Assembly: GCF_014200675.1 (NCBI RefSeq)
Contig: NZ_JACHCI010000022.1
Span: 1-64,000 of the forward strand
Direction: 5' to 3'
DNA length: 64,000 nt
Source: Janthinobacterium saanense
GTDB lineage: Bacteria; Pseudomonadota; Gammaproteobacteria; Burkholderiales; Burkholderiaceae_D
Below, piece by piece: positions 1-9,639 of this stretch. Within the stretch, counting starts at the first letter, position 1. Each line of letters opens with the position of its first letter. The translations under genes and the position numbers were made by a program. The notes below the pieces were generated by a model. It searched no databases, was not told where the DNA came from, and worked only from the letters and a program-made list of their open reading frames with translations.

Positions 1-92
1 CTTGACCTCAACTACTCGAACCGCCCGGTGCGGACCCGCATGCCGGGTGGTGTGGCAGGGGAGCGGCCTTCACGGCTGTCCCCTATGCCGAT
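1..92 (+). mobile_element. 3' end of a group II intron (domains V and VI)
   Basis: The folding is visible directly. Domain V runs about 18-53: a 9-bp stem (20-28 with 43-51, including the G23-T48 wobble), a two-base bulge T41-G42, a 4-bp stem (29-32 with 37-40) and a 4-base loop. This is the classic 34-nt catalytic hairpin with a CGC-type triad at 22-24. Domain VI follows at 54-89 (54-57 with 86-89 and 58-62 with 79-83), leaving A85 bulged, 7-8 nt from the likely intron end AT at 91-92. The reverse transcriptase/maturase, if there is one, lies left of the window. A degenerate ORF-less remnant is possible. The element sits just upstream of the hisZ promoter region. Confidence 0.8.
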
Positions 93-280
93 TGCGGGGC
101 CGGGCCTTGCAGGAAGGCGTAGAATGGCCTTTTTTTCACCGGATATGCCACGCAAGGCGAGAACTTATCCCTAAACGGCGCTGTTTTCGCGTAAAATATC
201 AGGTTCGGCCTCTTGCCTGGCGCGCCCGCCGCTGCCTCGCATGGTGCATTTTTCAACTTTCTTCCGTATCTCGCTCCCTC

Positions 281-1441
281 ATGCCGAATTGGCTTTTGCC
301 CGAAAATATTGCCGATGTTTTGCCGTCGGAAGCGCGCAAGATTGAAGAGCTGCGCCGCCTCATGCTGGATAATTTCCGTCTGTACGGATATGAACTGGTG
401 ATGCCGCCGCTGCTCGAGTATCTGGAATCGCTGATGACCGGCGCTGGCAAGGATACCGACCTGCGCACCTTTAAACTGGTGGACCAGCTGTCAGGCCGCA
501 TGCTGGGCCTGCGCGCCGACATGACCACGCAAGTGGCGCGTATCGACGCCCATTTGCTGAACCGCGCCAGCGTCACGCGTCTGTGCTACGCCGGCAGCGT
601 GCTGCATACCCGTCCGTCGGGCTTGCACGCGACCCGCGAACCGCTGCAGATCGGCGCCGAGATTTATGGCCATGCTGGCCTGGAAGCCGATGCCGAGATA
701 CAGGAACTGGCGCTCGCTTCGCTGGCCCTGGCCGGCTTTGACGCAGTGCGCCTCGATCTGTCGCACGTGGGCCTGCTGCGCGCTATCATTGCGCAGGATG
801 CCCAGGCGGTGCGTGACGAGTCTGCACTGTACAGTTTGCTGCGCGCCAAGGATGCACCGGGCTTGCGCGAGCTGACCGCGAGCTACGATGCCGTCACGCG
901 CGATGCGCTGCTGGCCTTGCCTGGCCTGTATGGCGATATCGACGTGCTGACGCGTGCGCGCGACGTGTTGCCGCCGCTGCCGGGCGTACTCAAGGCGCTG
1001 GCCGAACTGGCCGCGCTGGCAGGATCTGCTTTGGGCCGCGCCGAAGTGGCGATCGACCTGGCCGACCTGCGCGGCTACCAATATGAAAGTGGCGCGATGT
1101 TTGCGCTGTATGTACCTGGCTTGCCGAACGCAGTAGCGCGCGGCGGCCGTTATGACCACGTCGGCGAAGCGTTCGGCCGGGCACGTCCCGCGACCGGCTT
1201 CTCGCTCGATTTGCGCGAACTGGCGCGTTTGCTCCCAACCGCGGAACGTAAGCATTCGATCCGCGCGCCATGGGGCAGCGCACCAGAATTGAAGGAAAAA
1301 ATCGCCGAGTTGCGCAAGGCGGGCGAGGTCGTGATCCAGAGCTTACCGGGTCACAGTAATGAACAAGACGAGTTCGAGTGCGATCGCGCGCTGGTACTTG
1401 CCGATAATGGTAGTAGCTGGATTCTTAAAAACTTAGGTTAA
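281..1441 (+). CDS. hisZ: ATP phosphoribosyltransferase regulatory subunit HisZ
   Basis: HisZ is the histidyl-tRNA-synthetase-like regulatory partner of short-form HisG. The hetero-octamer catalyses the first step of histidine synthesis (ATP + PRPP) and mediates histidine feedback. The frame is open from base 2, but the conserved N-terminus ([17 protein letters not shown]) starts at the ATG at 281, giving 386 aa. Class II synthetase-like features are visible: [17 protein letters not shown] near residue 115, the [12 protein letters not shown] segment near 287 and ATGFSLDL near 305. It lacks the anticodon-binding domain of true HisRS, as expected. purA follows at once. HisZ next to purA is a common Burkholderiales arrangement. 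Confidence 0.95.
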   Translation: MPNWLLPENIADVLPSEARKIEELRRLMLDNFRLYGYELVMPPLLEYLESLMTGAGKDTDLRTFKLVDQLSGRMLGLRADMTTQVARIDAHLLNRASVTRLCYAGSVLHTRPSGLHATREPLQIGAEIYGHAGLEADAEIQELALASLALAGFDAVRLDLSHVGLLRAIIAQDAQAVRDESALYSLLRAKDAPGLRELTASYDAVTRDALLALPGLYGDIDVLTRARDVLPPLPGVLKALAELAALAGSALGRAEVAIDLADLRGYQYESGAMFALYVPGLPNAVARGGRYDHVGEAFGRARPATGFSLDLRELARLLPTAERKHSIRAPWGSAPELKEKIAELRKAGEVVIQSLPGHSNEQDEFECDRALVLADNGSSWILKNLG

Positions 1442-2758
<1,317 letters not shown>

Positions 2759-2772
2759 ACTGTGTTGGACAC

Positions 2773-2797
2773 AATCCGCCGCAAGGCGGATTTTTTT
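2773..2797 (+). terminator. Rho-independent terminator after purA
   Basis: AATCCGCC and GGCGGATT form an 8-bp stem around a GCAA loop, followed directly by seven T. It lies 14 bp after the purA stop and closes the hisZ-purA unit. Confidence 0.9.
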
Positions 2798-2837
2798 AAC
2801 CCCGCATATCCACATTCATAACAAAAAATTTAATATC

Positions 2838-3383
2838 ATGACTACCCCACAATCGAACGATCAACACCTTTGGGTCAACTGGGAAGAATACCACCGCCTG
2901 ATCGAGCGCCTGGCGCTCAAGGTATACGAATCGGGCTGGAAATTCGACCAGGTGCTGTGCCTGGCGCGCGGCGGCGTGCGCCCTGGCGACGTTTTCTCGC
3001 GCATCTTTGATTTGCCACTGGCCATCCTGTCGACCAGCTCCTACCGCGAAGACAAGGGCACGACCCAGGGCGACCTCGATATCGCCAAGTACATGACCAT
3101 GACCAAGGGCCCGCTGGCTGGCCGCATCCTGCTGGTGGACGACCTGGCCGATTCCGGCGTCACCCTGGATAAAGTCACGCGTCACCTGAAGGAAAACTTC
3201 CCAGGCGTGACCGAAGTCAAATCGGCCGTGATCTGGCTGAAAGGCTGCTCCGTGGTCCGTCCTGACTACTTCCTGGACGAACTGCCACACAACCCATGGA
3301 TACACCAGCCGTTCGAAGACTACGATGGCATTCGCCCGCACCAGCTGGCAGCCTGGATCAAGAAAGGCGAAACGGCTAAATAA
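2838..3383 (+). CDS. Phosphoribosyltransferase (type I PRTase fold)
   Basis: A 181-aa protein with the type I phosphoribosyltransferase PRPP-binding motif RILLVDDLADSGVTL, with the Asp pair at 101-102. An upstream LARGGVRPGD pyrophosphate-binding loop lies near residues 43-52. Members of this group beside purA in Burkholderiales are usually annotated as hypoxanthine or xanthine phosphoribosyltransferase-like, which fits a purine salvage role. The base specificity cannot be read from the sequence, since the hood region is short. It starts 40 bp past the purA terminator, so it needs its own promoter or readthrough. A terminator hairpin follows, which also serves the convergent lysR gene. Confidence 0.88.
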   Translation: MTTPQSNDQHLWVNWEEYHRLIERLALKVYESGWKFDQVLCLARGGVRPGDVFSRIFDLPLAILSTSSYREDKGTTQGDLDIAKYMTMTKGPLAGRILLVDDLADSGVTLDKVTRHLKENFPGVTEVKSAVIWLKGCSVVRPDYFLDELPHNPWIHQPFEDYDGIRPHQLAAWIKKGETAK

Positions 3384-3403
3384 TTACCCGTTATACCCAC
3401 CAT

Positions 3404-3437
3404 AAAAGCCGCGCCCGAGAAATTGGGCGCGGCTTTT
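3404..3437. terminator. Bidirectional terminator between PRTase and lysR
   Basis: AAAAGCCGCGCCC pairs with GGGCGCGGCTTTT around an 8-nt loop, with T runs in both orientations. It separates two convergent genes, and its right edge touches the lysR stop codon. Confidence 0.9.
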
Positions 3438-4331
3438 TTACCATTTGAATTCGCGGGCAAACGCCAGGAACAGGCGGAAACCATGCGGCATCTGGCGCCG
3501 GCTCGGGTAGTACAAATGGAAGGCGGGCCGGTCGACCAGCCAGTCGTCCAGCACCGTTGTCAGCCGGCCTGCGCTTACCAGGTCGCGCACCTGCTCCACA
3601 TGAAAGATGCCGATGCCGGCGCCGCGCAAGACGGCGTCCAGCGCCAGGTCCATGTCGTTGACGGCGATATCGCCATTGACGTCGATCGCCAGCCGCGTGG
3701 CCCCCTGTTCGAACTCCCAGCGGTAGGCGCTTTCCCTGGTCGGAAAACGGAACACCACGCATTTGTGGACCAGCAGGTCCTTCGGGTGCTGCGGCGGCGG
3801 GGCACTGTTGAAGTAATCGGGCGTGGCGGCCACGGCAAAACGCACGGCTGGCCCAAGCTGCACGGCGATCATGTTTTGTCCCACGATCTCGCCCAGGCGC
3901 ACGCCCGCGTCAAAGCCTTCCTTGATCACATCCGATAATTTATCTTCCGCGACGATTTCCACCTTCATGCCGGGATACTGTTTGACGAAGGCGGTGGCCA
4001 GCGGCAGCAGCACCAGCCGCGCTGCCTGGCGCGCCGCTGTAATGCGCAGGGTGCCGGTAGGCGTATCGCGCAGGGGTGACAGCATCTCGACGGCGCGGTG
4101 GATATCGAGCATGGCGGGCGCCAGATTGTCGTACAGCTTTTGTCCCGCTTCCGTCAGCGAGACGCTGCGTGTGGTGCGGTTGACCAGGCGCAGGACCAGC
4201 CTTTCTTCCAGCTGGCGCAGTGCATGGCTGACGGCCGACGAAGACACGCCCAGCTCGATGCTGGCGGCGCGGAAGCTGCGGTGCCTGGCGACGGCGGCGA
4301 AGGTGGCAAGGTCGGAGAGGCTGGCTTTCAT
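3438..4331 (-). CDS. LysR-family transcriptional regulator
   Basis: A 297-aa regulator. The N-terminal winged helix-turn-helix (about residues 4-63) contains RSFRAASIELGVSSSAVSHALRQLEERL, and the linker helix and substrate-binding domain follow to the end. The VNRTTRSVSLTEAG segment places it in the large CrgA/DmlR-like subgroup. It is divergent from the NAD(P)H oxidoreductase gene, with about 100 bp between the starts, so it most likely controls that gene and itself in response to an unknown redox or aromatic ligand. The start at 4331 gives the normal family N-terminus (MKASLSDLATFAAVA). Confidence 0.93.
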   Translation of the reverse strand: MKASLSDLATFAAVARHRSFRAASIELGVSSSAVSHALRQLEERLVLRLVNRTTRSVSLTEAGQKLYDNLAPAMLDIHRAVEMLSPLRDTPTGTLRITAARQAARLVLLPLATAFVKQYPGMKVEIVAEDKLSDVIKEGFDAGVRLGEIVGQNMIAVQLGPAVRFAVAATPDYFNSAPPPQHPKDLLVHKCVVFRFPTRESAYRWEFEQGATRLAIDVNGDIAVNDMDLALDAVLRGAGIGIFHVEQVRDLVSAGRLTTVLDDWLVDRPAFHLYYPSRRQMPHGFRLFLAFAREFKW

Positions 4332-4433
4332 TGATGAATTTTTCTCAGTTCTGATGTCATATCTTAGCTCTTATCAGGACAATTGGCGCGGCGTAAGCTG
4401 GCCGCCTTGATGACATCTTCAATCGGAGAAAAA

Positions 4434-5069
4434 ATGGAAACGGCAGAAAAAATGAATGCGGGCGTGGATACGCGCAAAAAAATCCAGCTGATCTGGGCGC
4501 ACCCGCGCAGCGATTCGTTGACCGCGCGCGTGGTGGCGGGTATCCGGCAAGAAGCCGGCGCGCAAGGATGGGTAGTGGAAGAACTCGATCTGTACCGCTG
4601 CGGTTTCAATCCTGTCTTGCGGGAAGAAGACGAACCTGACTGGGCCAGCGAGCAGCAAGTTCATTCTGCCGAGGCGACGGCGCTGGCGCAGTCGCTGGAC
4701 GCTGTTGACCATATCGTGGTGGTCTTTCCTGTCTGGTGGTATGCCGTTCCCGCCATGCTCAAGGGGTATATCGACCGCGTGTGGAATTATGGCCTGGTGT
4801 ATGGCGATGGCAAGCGCATTCCTGCATCTTCCATCCGCTGGGTGGCACTGGTGGGTGGGGCGCAGGCAAAATTCGAGGCGCATGGCTGGGACCAGCAGAT
4901 GAAAAAACTGCTCAACGATGGTATTGCCGCGTATTGCGGCGTATCCGATTCTTTGATCACCTTCCTCTACAATACGATCGCTTTCGAGGAAGCGACCGAT
5001 GATATCGAACAGCACCATGCGGTGCTGATCGGCCAGGCGAGTGCCCTGGTGTCCGGTCTGGCCAGATAG
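4434..5069 (+). CDS. Flavodoxin-fold NAD(P)H-dependent oxidoreductase
   Basis: A 211-aa member of the NAD(P)H quinone oxidoreductase family (YwrO/KefF/MdaB-like), expected to be an FMN- or FAD-dependent two-electron reductase. Visible signs are the phosphate-binding segment IWAHPRSDSLTARVV near residues 20-34, DHIVVVFPVWWYAVPAMLKGYIDRVW near 90-115 and the ALVGGAQ loop. The start at 4434 has GGAGA five bases upstream; the frame is open further back, to 4383, without a good ribosome site. It is divergent from lysR, its probable regulator. The physiological substrate is unknown. Confidence 0.88.
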   Translation: METAEKMNAGVDTRKKIQLIWAHPRSDSLTARVVAGIRQEAGAQGWVVEELDLYRCGFNPVLREEDEPDWASEQQVHSAEATALAQSLDAVDHIVVVFPVWWYAVPAMLKGYIDRVWNYGLVYGDGKRIPASSIRWVALVGGAQAKFEAHGWDQQMKKLLNDGIAAYCGVSDSLITFLYNTIAFEEATDDIEQHHAVLIGQASALVSGLAR

Positions 5070-5131
5070 TACTCGGAACTGTGGTGCAGGGCTGTCGCGC
5101 CACGGTGCATGCGGTTAGAATGAGTCTTGTC

Positions 5132-5152
5132 AAAGTGATCGCAGATCACTTT
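5132..5152 (+). promoter_or_regulatory. Perfect hairpin/palindrome before the GNAT gene
   Basis: AAAGTGATC pairs exactly with GATCACTTT around GCA, 17 bp before the start at 5170 and just left of the TGGAGA ribosome site. It could be a weak terminator for the upstream oxidoreductase, an operator, or an RNA hairpin in the leader. The sequence alone does not decide. Confidence 0.45.
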
Positions 5153-5169
5153 TATCTGGAGACCCATAC

Positions 5170-5679
5170 ATGACCGTATTGCATACGGCGCGCCTGCGCC
5201 TGGAACCGATTAGCGAAGCCCACTACCAACGCATGCGGGTGATGAACAGCGATCCCGAAGTGATGACCTATCTGAACGCGGGCCAGCCGGAGCCGGAAGA
5301 AAAAACCCGCATGGCCGTGGAGCGTACCAAGCAGCGCTGGGCCGAATGGGGGTATTCGTGGTGGGCCTTGATACGCCTCGATGATGGCGTGCTGGTCGGC
5401 ATGGCTTGTTTGCAGCATCTCGATGGCGACAAGAACCAGCCGCATGAAATCGGCTGGCGCCTGGCCCGTGCAGGCTGGGGGCAGGGTTATGCCAGCGAAG
5501 CGGCCAGCGCCATCGTCGCGCATGCCTTCGACGTCGTCAAAGCCCCCGAAGTCGTCGCCGTGGCCCATCCCGATAACGCCGCCTCGATCAAGGTCATGAC
5601 GCGCCTGGGCATGCAGTACCAGGGTCGAGGCGTGCATTACGGTCTTGAGTCGGTGGTGTACCGCTTGCCGCGTCCATGA
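5170..5679 (+). CDS. GNAT family N-acetyltransferase (RimJ/RimL type)
   Basis: A 169-aa acetyltransferase of the ribosomal-protein-alanine acetyltransferase-like branch (Acetyltransf_3). It opens with the family phrase TARLRLEPISEAHYQRM and shows the acetyl-CoA-binding turn GWRLARAGWGQGYASEAASA at about residues 95-114 and the closing NAASIKVMTRLGMQYQGRG. The acceptor may be a protein N-terminus or a small amine; nothing fixes it. TGGAGA lies 7 bp before the ATG. The NIPSNAP gene follows after 12 bp, so the two probably form one transcript. Confidence 0.88.
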   Translation: MTVLHTARLRLEPISEAHYQRMRVMNSDPEVMTYLNAGQPEPEEKTRMAVERTKQRWAEWGYSWWALIRLDDGVLVGMACLQHLDGDKNQPHEIGWRLARAGWGQGYASEAASAIVAHAFDVVKAPEVVAVAHPDNAASIKVMTRLGMQYQGRGVHYGLESVVYRLPRP

Positions 5680-5691
5680 TACTGGAAAACC

Positions 5692-5997
5692 ATGATTACC
5701 TGCCTCATTCGCTACCTCATCGACCCCTATAAACTGAAAGAATTCGAAGCCTACGGCAAACTGTGGATCCCTCTGGTCGAACGCTTCGGCGGCCAGCACC
5801 ACGGTTACTTCCTGCCATCGGAAGGCGCCAGCAACGTGGCGCTTGCCATGTTTTCGTTTCCCAGCCTGGCCCTGTACGAACAATACCGCATCGACTCGCA
5901 GCAGGACGCCGGCTGCCAGGCCGCCTTTCTGTACGCCGAAGTAACGCGCTGCATCGTCAGTTATGAGCGCAGCTTTTTCAGGCCGGTGTTTGCCTGA
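5692..5997 (+). CDS. NIPSNAP family protein
   Basis: A 101-aa ferredoxin-like alpha/beta-barrel protein of the NIPSNAP family. Characteristic stretches are the opening ITCLIRYLIDPYKLKEFEAYGK, the segment FGGQHHGYFLPSEGASN, and the closing RCIVSYERSFFRPV. Function is unknown for bacterial members; the fold is shared with small heme- or ligand-binding dimers. It lies 12 bp after the GNAT gene and is probably translated from the same mRNA. Confidence 0.85.
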   Translation: MITCLIRYLIDPYKLKEFEAYGKLWIPLVERFGGQHHGYFLPSEGASNVALAMFSFPSLALYEQYRIDSQQDAGCQAAFLYAEVTRCIVSYERSFFRPVFA

Positions 5998-6171
5998 ACC
6001 GCTGAATAATCGAGGGAGTGATAAACCATTCGAGTATTTCTGCTCTTTCATGCCCGTTGTAAAAAACAGCAACATGCAGCTAAAGCGTTTCTTTTTATTG
6101 TTATTATGGATATGATGGACGTGGGTGTTTTTATGCTATCTATTTTTGAGCTGTCGCCTATGCATTAGCTG

Positions 6172-8319
6172 GTGGTCAAAACAGGGGAGAATAGTGGGCA
6201 AAAGAATCTTGGTCCTTCATTATTCTGGTCCTTGATTATCTGTGTTTTGCTGGTGCTGATCCTGATAGCACCTGTTTCGGGAATTGCCGGCACTTTATCG
6301 CTGCTGGCCGGATGTGCGTATGCCGGTGTCAGGTATTATTATCATCAACTCAATAAATCCCGTGCCGACAGGGAGGCGCTGCCGCCAGCACTGCTTTCGG
6401 CGCCTGAAGTCCAGACCCCTCCATTGATCGTAGCGACGCCAGTGACCATGAATGCAAACGACGATAGCAAGCACTTATTTTCTGACAGTCCTGGCGAAAC
6501 AAGCGATGCGCCTGTCGATTACCTGATTCCGCCGCCGCCGTCGCAAGCATCCATGGCGCAATGGTATCCACGCAATGCATCCATTGATATCGCCGGCTTG
6601 TCCATCGCTGCCGGCATGTTGTATGTGGGGGAGCGCCTGCCGGGAAAAGATGGCACGCCCGATCCATGCCTGATCGATCCACGCAAACCAGTGGAATTGA
6701 AGGCTGATTACACACAAGACCACCATGTGCATACGGACTGGCCCAATTATTCCGACGCCTCGCCACGCGCACGCGGCGCTTATCTGCGTTGGCTGGCCGA
6801 TGGGCGTAGTAGCCCCGAGGCCCATATCAGCAATATCTGGCTATTTTTTTATGGACTGGAGCGGCGGGTTTTTATCGACGCTGTTGCAGACCGTTCCATT
6901 TCTGCCGAATTCAGTCAAATCTCCAAAGAATTACACCGGCTGCTGAAACATTACGGCGCCAGCTCGGCTGATTTCACCAGGCAGTGCAAGGCCTTGCTCA
7001 ATTTCCTGACTTTTTATTCTGTACCGGCCAGATTATATGAACAAACGATACCCGAGTTTCCGCTGGAAGCCGGTTTTGCCATGTATCTGCGGGTAGCGAT
7101 AGGCCAGGCGATAGCCGATAAACGTCCGATTCCTGCCGAATTGGCGTGGGCCTGGATACGGTGCGATCCTGATGTGAAGTTGGGCACGGCGGCACTACGC
7201 CATCCCGATGTATTCCGTACCCTGTTCCTGGCGCAGTATCGCCGCGCGTTTGGCGATGGACTCAGCATAGCGGAAGGGCGCCGCAGACTGGGATACACGT
7301 ATTTTCCCGCCTCGCACGCTTTGCGCGATGAAATCGGCATCTCTCTGGATCTCGGCGATATCACCGACGTCAGCGTATTGAGCGAGCCGGTGATGGCGCT
7401 GCAAAAAATGATCGATGCCTGCGCCCCTGAGCTTGATGCCCATCAGCGGCTGCAGCAAGATATGCTGTCCAGCGCGCCGGCTGGCAATACGCTTGCGCTG
7501 CATGCATCGCTACCGGATGCGGGCGATGAAACGCTGGCGCCATCCTGCGATACCGCCTCGTTCAGCATTGAATTGCTGATCGTGCTGGCCCAGGCCGAAG
7601 GCGTATGGCGCGACGATAAACTGGCCTTGCTTGATCCGCACATCGCTGCGTGGCGCCATCTGGCGCCGGCCCGGCAACAGCGGCTGAAGGCGCGCATCCG
7701 CGTGTTGTCCTGCGAACCGGTACCGATGGCGTCGCTGCAGCGCAAGATCGCGGCGCTGGACCAGGCAGTTCGCGATGGCGTGGCAAACAATCTGCTGGCG
7801 ATGGCGCAGGCTGGCGCCAGCCTGATGCCCGACGAGGTGACGATACTGGGGCGTTTGTTTGCCCTGCTGGGTTGCGACGCGGCGCTGCTGGATCAGCAAG
7901 TCCATGCGATGTTTGGTGCGCCTGTGATCGCGCTGGAGCAGCCAGCTTCCAGCGGCATCAAGCTCGATCTGGCGCGTATCGCTGAACTCCAGCAAGACAG
8001 CGCCAGGGTAGCGACTTTGCTGGGCGATATTTTTACCGACGATCATGCGCCTGCGCCTGCAATGGCCACGCCTGCCCTTGAAGAAGGCGCCTTGCCCGGT
8101 CTCGACGCGGCCCACTCGCACTTTGTACGCAAGCTGCTGGCGCGTGCGGCCTGGTCGCGTGGCGAACTGCTAGCGATGGCGGGGCAACTGGACATCATGC
8201 TCGATGGCGCGCTGGAACGCATCAATGAAGCGAGCCTGGATGCGTTTGACATGCCTTGTACCGAAGGCGACGATCCGATTGAAATCAATCCTGAAATCCA
8301 TGAAAGAATTAGCGCATGA
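6172..8319 (+). CDS. Membrane-anchored TerB_N/TerB_C domain protein
   Basis: A 715-aa protein. Residues 17-58 hold one long or two short hydrophobic segments (FWSLIICVLLVLILIAPVSG, then GTLSLLAGCAYAGV), so the protein is probably tethered to the inner membrane with the rest in the cytoplasm. A Pro-rich linker leads into a TerB_N-like domain (about 125-330) with SPRARGAYLRWLADGR near 195-210 and WLFFYGLERRVFID. The C-terminus (about 640-710) looks like TerB_C (GELLAMAGQLDIMLDGALERINEAS). Proteins with this pair of domains are found with P-loop ATPases and helicases, as here, where the next gene overlaps by 4 bp. The GTG start at 6172 has no clear ribosome site and is uncertain. Confidence 0.82.
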   Translation: MVKTGENSGQKNLGPSLFWSLIICVLLVLILIAPVSGIAGTLSLLAGCAYAGVRYYYHQLNKSRADREALPPALLSAPEVQTPPLIVATPVTMNANDDSKHLFSDSPGETSDAPVDYLIPPPPSQASMAQWYPRNASIDIAGLSIAAGMLYVGERLPGKDGTPDPCLIDPRKPVELKADYTQDHHVHTDWPNYSDASPRARGAYLRWLADGRSSPEAHISNIWLFFYGLERRVFIDAVADRSISAEFSQISKELHRLLKHYGASSADFTRQCKALLNFLTFYSVPARLYEQTIPEFPLEAGFAMYLRVAIGQAIADKRPIPAELAWAWIRCDPDVKLGTAALRHPDVFRTLFLAQYRRAFGDGLSIAEGRRRLGYTYFPASHALRDEIGISLDLGDITDVSVLSEPVMALQKMIDACAPELDAHQRLQQDMLSSAPAGNTLALHASLPDAGDETLAPSCDTASFSIELLIVLAQAEGVWRDDKLALLDPHIAAWRHLAPARQQRLKARIRVLSCEPVPMASLQRKIAALDQAVRDGVANNLLAMAQAGASLMPDEVTILGRLFALLGCDAALLDQQVHAMFGAPVIALEQPASSGIKLDLARIAELQQDSARVATLLGDIFTDDHAPAPAMATPALEEGALPGLDAAHSHFVRKLLARAAWSRGELLAMAGQLDIMLDGALERINEASLDAFDMPCTEGDDPIEINPEIHERISA

Positions 8320-9623
8320 ATGCTCCTGTTATTCGTCCCCGCGACCGCGACGCGGTGATACAGTCCTTGCGCGCCGGCGTGGTTCCCCGTGCCGGCCAGC
8401 ATTTGATACAGGTCGGCCGCAAGCATGAAGTGGAAACCCTGGTGGCAGACCTGGACCGGATCGCCGATGGCGGTTCGACCATCCGTTTCGTGATCGGTGA
8501 ATATGGTGCTGGCAAGACGTTTTTTCTCAATCTGATACGTTCGGTAGCGATGGAGAAAAAACTGGTCACCGCGAATGCCGACCTCAATCCCGACCGGCGC
8601 CTGCACGCCACCGGCGGCCAGGCGCGTTCGCTGTATGCTGAACTGATGCGCAATCTCTCCACCCGCACCAAGCCCGATGGCGGGGCGATGGCCGGCATTG
8701 TCGAGCGCTTCATTACCAACGCCAAGTCCGAGGCAAAGGCGCAGGACAAGAGCAGCGAGGAAGTCATCCGGGAAAAGCTCGAGCATTTGACGGAAATGGT
8801 CAACGGCTACGATTTCGCGGAAGTGATAGCGGCGTATTGCAAGGGTTTTGAAGCGGGCAACGAGCAATTGAAAGCCGATGCGGTCCGCTGGCTGCGCGGC
8901 GAATTCAATACCAAGACCGAGGCGCGCCAGGCGCTCGGTGTGCGCGCCATCGTTGACGATGCCTCGTTTTATGACCAGTTAAAACTGTTTGCGCGGTTTG
9001 TCCGGCTGGCGGGCTATGCCGGTTTCGTGGTTTGCCTCGATGAACTGGTCAATTTGTACAAACTGTCCAATACCGCCGCCCGCAATGCCAACTATGAACA
9101 GATCTTGCGGATATTGAACGACTCGCTGCAAGGTTCGGCGGTCGGCCTGGGATTCATTTTGGGCGGCACGCCCGACTTCCTGACTGACCCGCGCCGTGGC
9201 TTGTTCAGCTATCCTGCATTGCAAAGCCGGCTGGCCGACAATACCTTCGCCAAGGCGGGCCTGGTCGATTACAGCGGACCGGTGCTGCGTTTATCGAGCC
9301 TGGCGCCCGAGGATTTTTATGTGCTGCTGCAAAAGCTGCGCAATGTGTACGCCTTTGGCGACGCGGCGAAATTCCTGCTGCCCGATGATGCGCTGCCAGT
9401 CTTCATGGAGCATTGCGCGCGCCGGCTCGGCGACAGTTATTTCCGCACGCCGCGCACCACCATCACGGCCTTCATCAATTTGCTGGCGGTGCTGGAACAA
9501 AATCCGCGCGCCTCCTGGCAGGAGCTGCTGGGTTCCGTCGAGGTGCGCGCCGATCATGGCGGCGCCAGCGACGGCGACATCGAGGCCGAGGAGGATACGG
9601 AACTGGCCTCCTTCAAGCTCTGA
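8316..9623 (+). CDS. BrxC/BrxD-like P-loop ATPase (DUF2791)
   Basis: A 435-aa ATPase resembling the BrxC/BrxD family of BREX phage-defence loci. Walker A is GEYGAGKT at 61-68 (Lys67), and Walker B is VVCLDELVNL with Asp242 and Glu243. The opening RDRDAVIQSLRAGVVPRAG and the distal LGGTPDFLTDPRRGLFSYPALQSRL are typical of the family. Its start overlaps the stop of the TerB gene (ATGA), and the helicase follows after 16 bp, so the three are surely one operon. No BREX methylase (PglX), alkaline phosphatase (PglZ) or Lon-like gene is nearby, so this is not a canonical BREX system. A role as an ATP-driven loader or switch for the helicase is inference. Confidence 0.85.
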   Translation: MNAPVIRPRDRDAVIQSLRAGVVPRAGQHLIQVGRKHEVETLVADLDRIADGGSTIRFVIGEYGAGKTFFLNLIRSVAMEKKLVTANADLNPDRRLHATGGQARSLYAELMRNLSTRTKPDGGAMAGIVERFITNAKSEAKAQDKSSEEVIREKLEHLTEMVNGYDFAEVIAAYCKGFEAGNEQLKADAVRWLRGEFNTKTEARQALGVRAIVDDASFYDQLKLFARFVRLAGYAGFVVCLDELVNLYKLSNTAARNANYEQILRILNDSLQGSAVGLGFILGGTPDFLTDPRRGLFSYPALQSRLADNTFAKAGLVDYSGPVLRLSSLAPEDFYVLLQKLRNVYAFGDAAKFLLPDDALPVFMEHCARRLGDSYFRTPRTTITAFINLLAVLEQNPRASWQELLGSVEVRADHGGASDGDIEAEEDTELASFKL

Positions 9624-9639
9624 ATCAGGTGCCGGCGCC

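Noticed and set aside
491-1255. Long minus-strand open frame opposite hisZ
   Set aside because: Arises from the GC-rich codon bias of hisZ. Its protein is Gln/Arg-rich without family motifs or a ribosome site. The same reasoning applies to other long antisense frames.
9196-9639. N-terminal extension of the helicase
   Set aside because: The open frame upstream of 9640 lies within the ATPase gene in another frame and has Arg/Pro/Trp-rich shadow composition.
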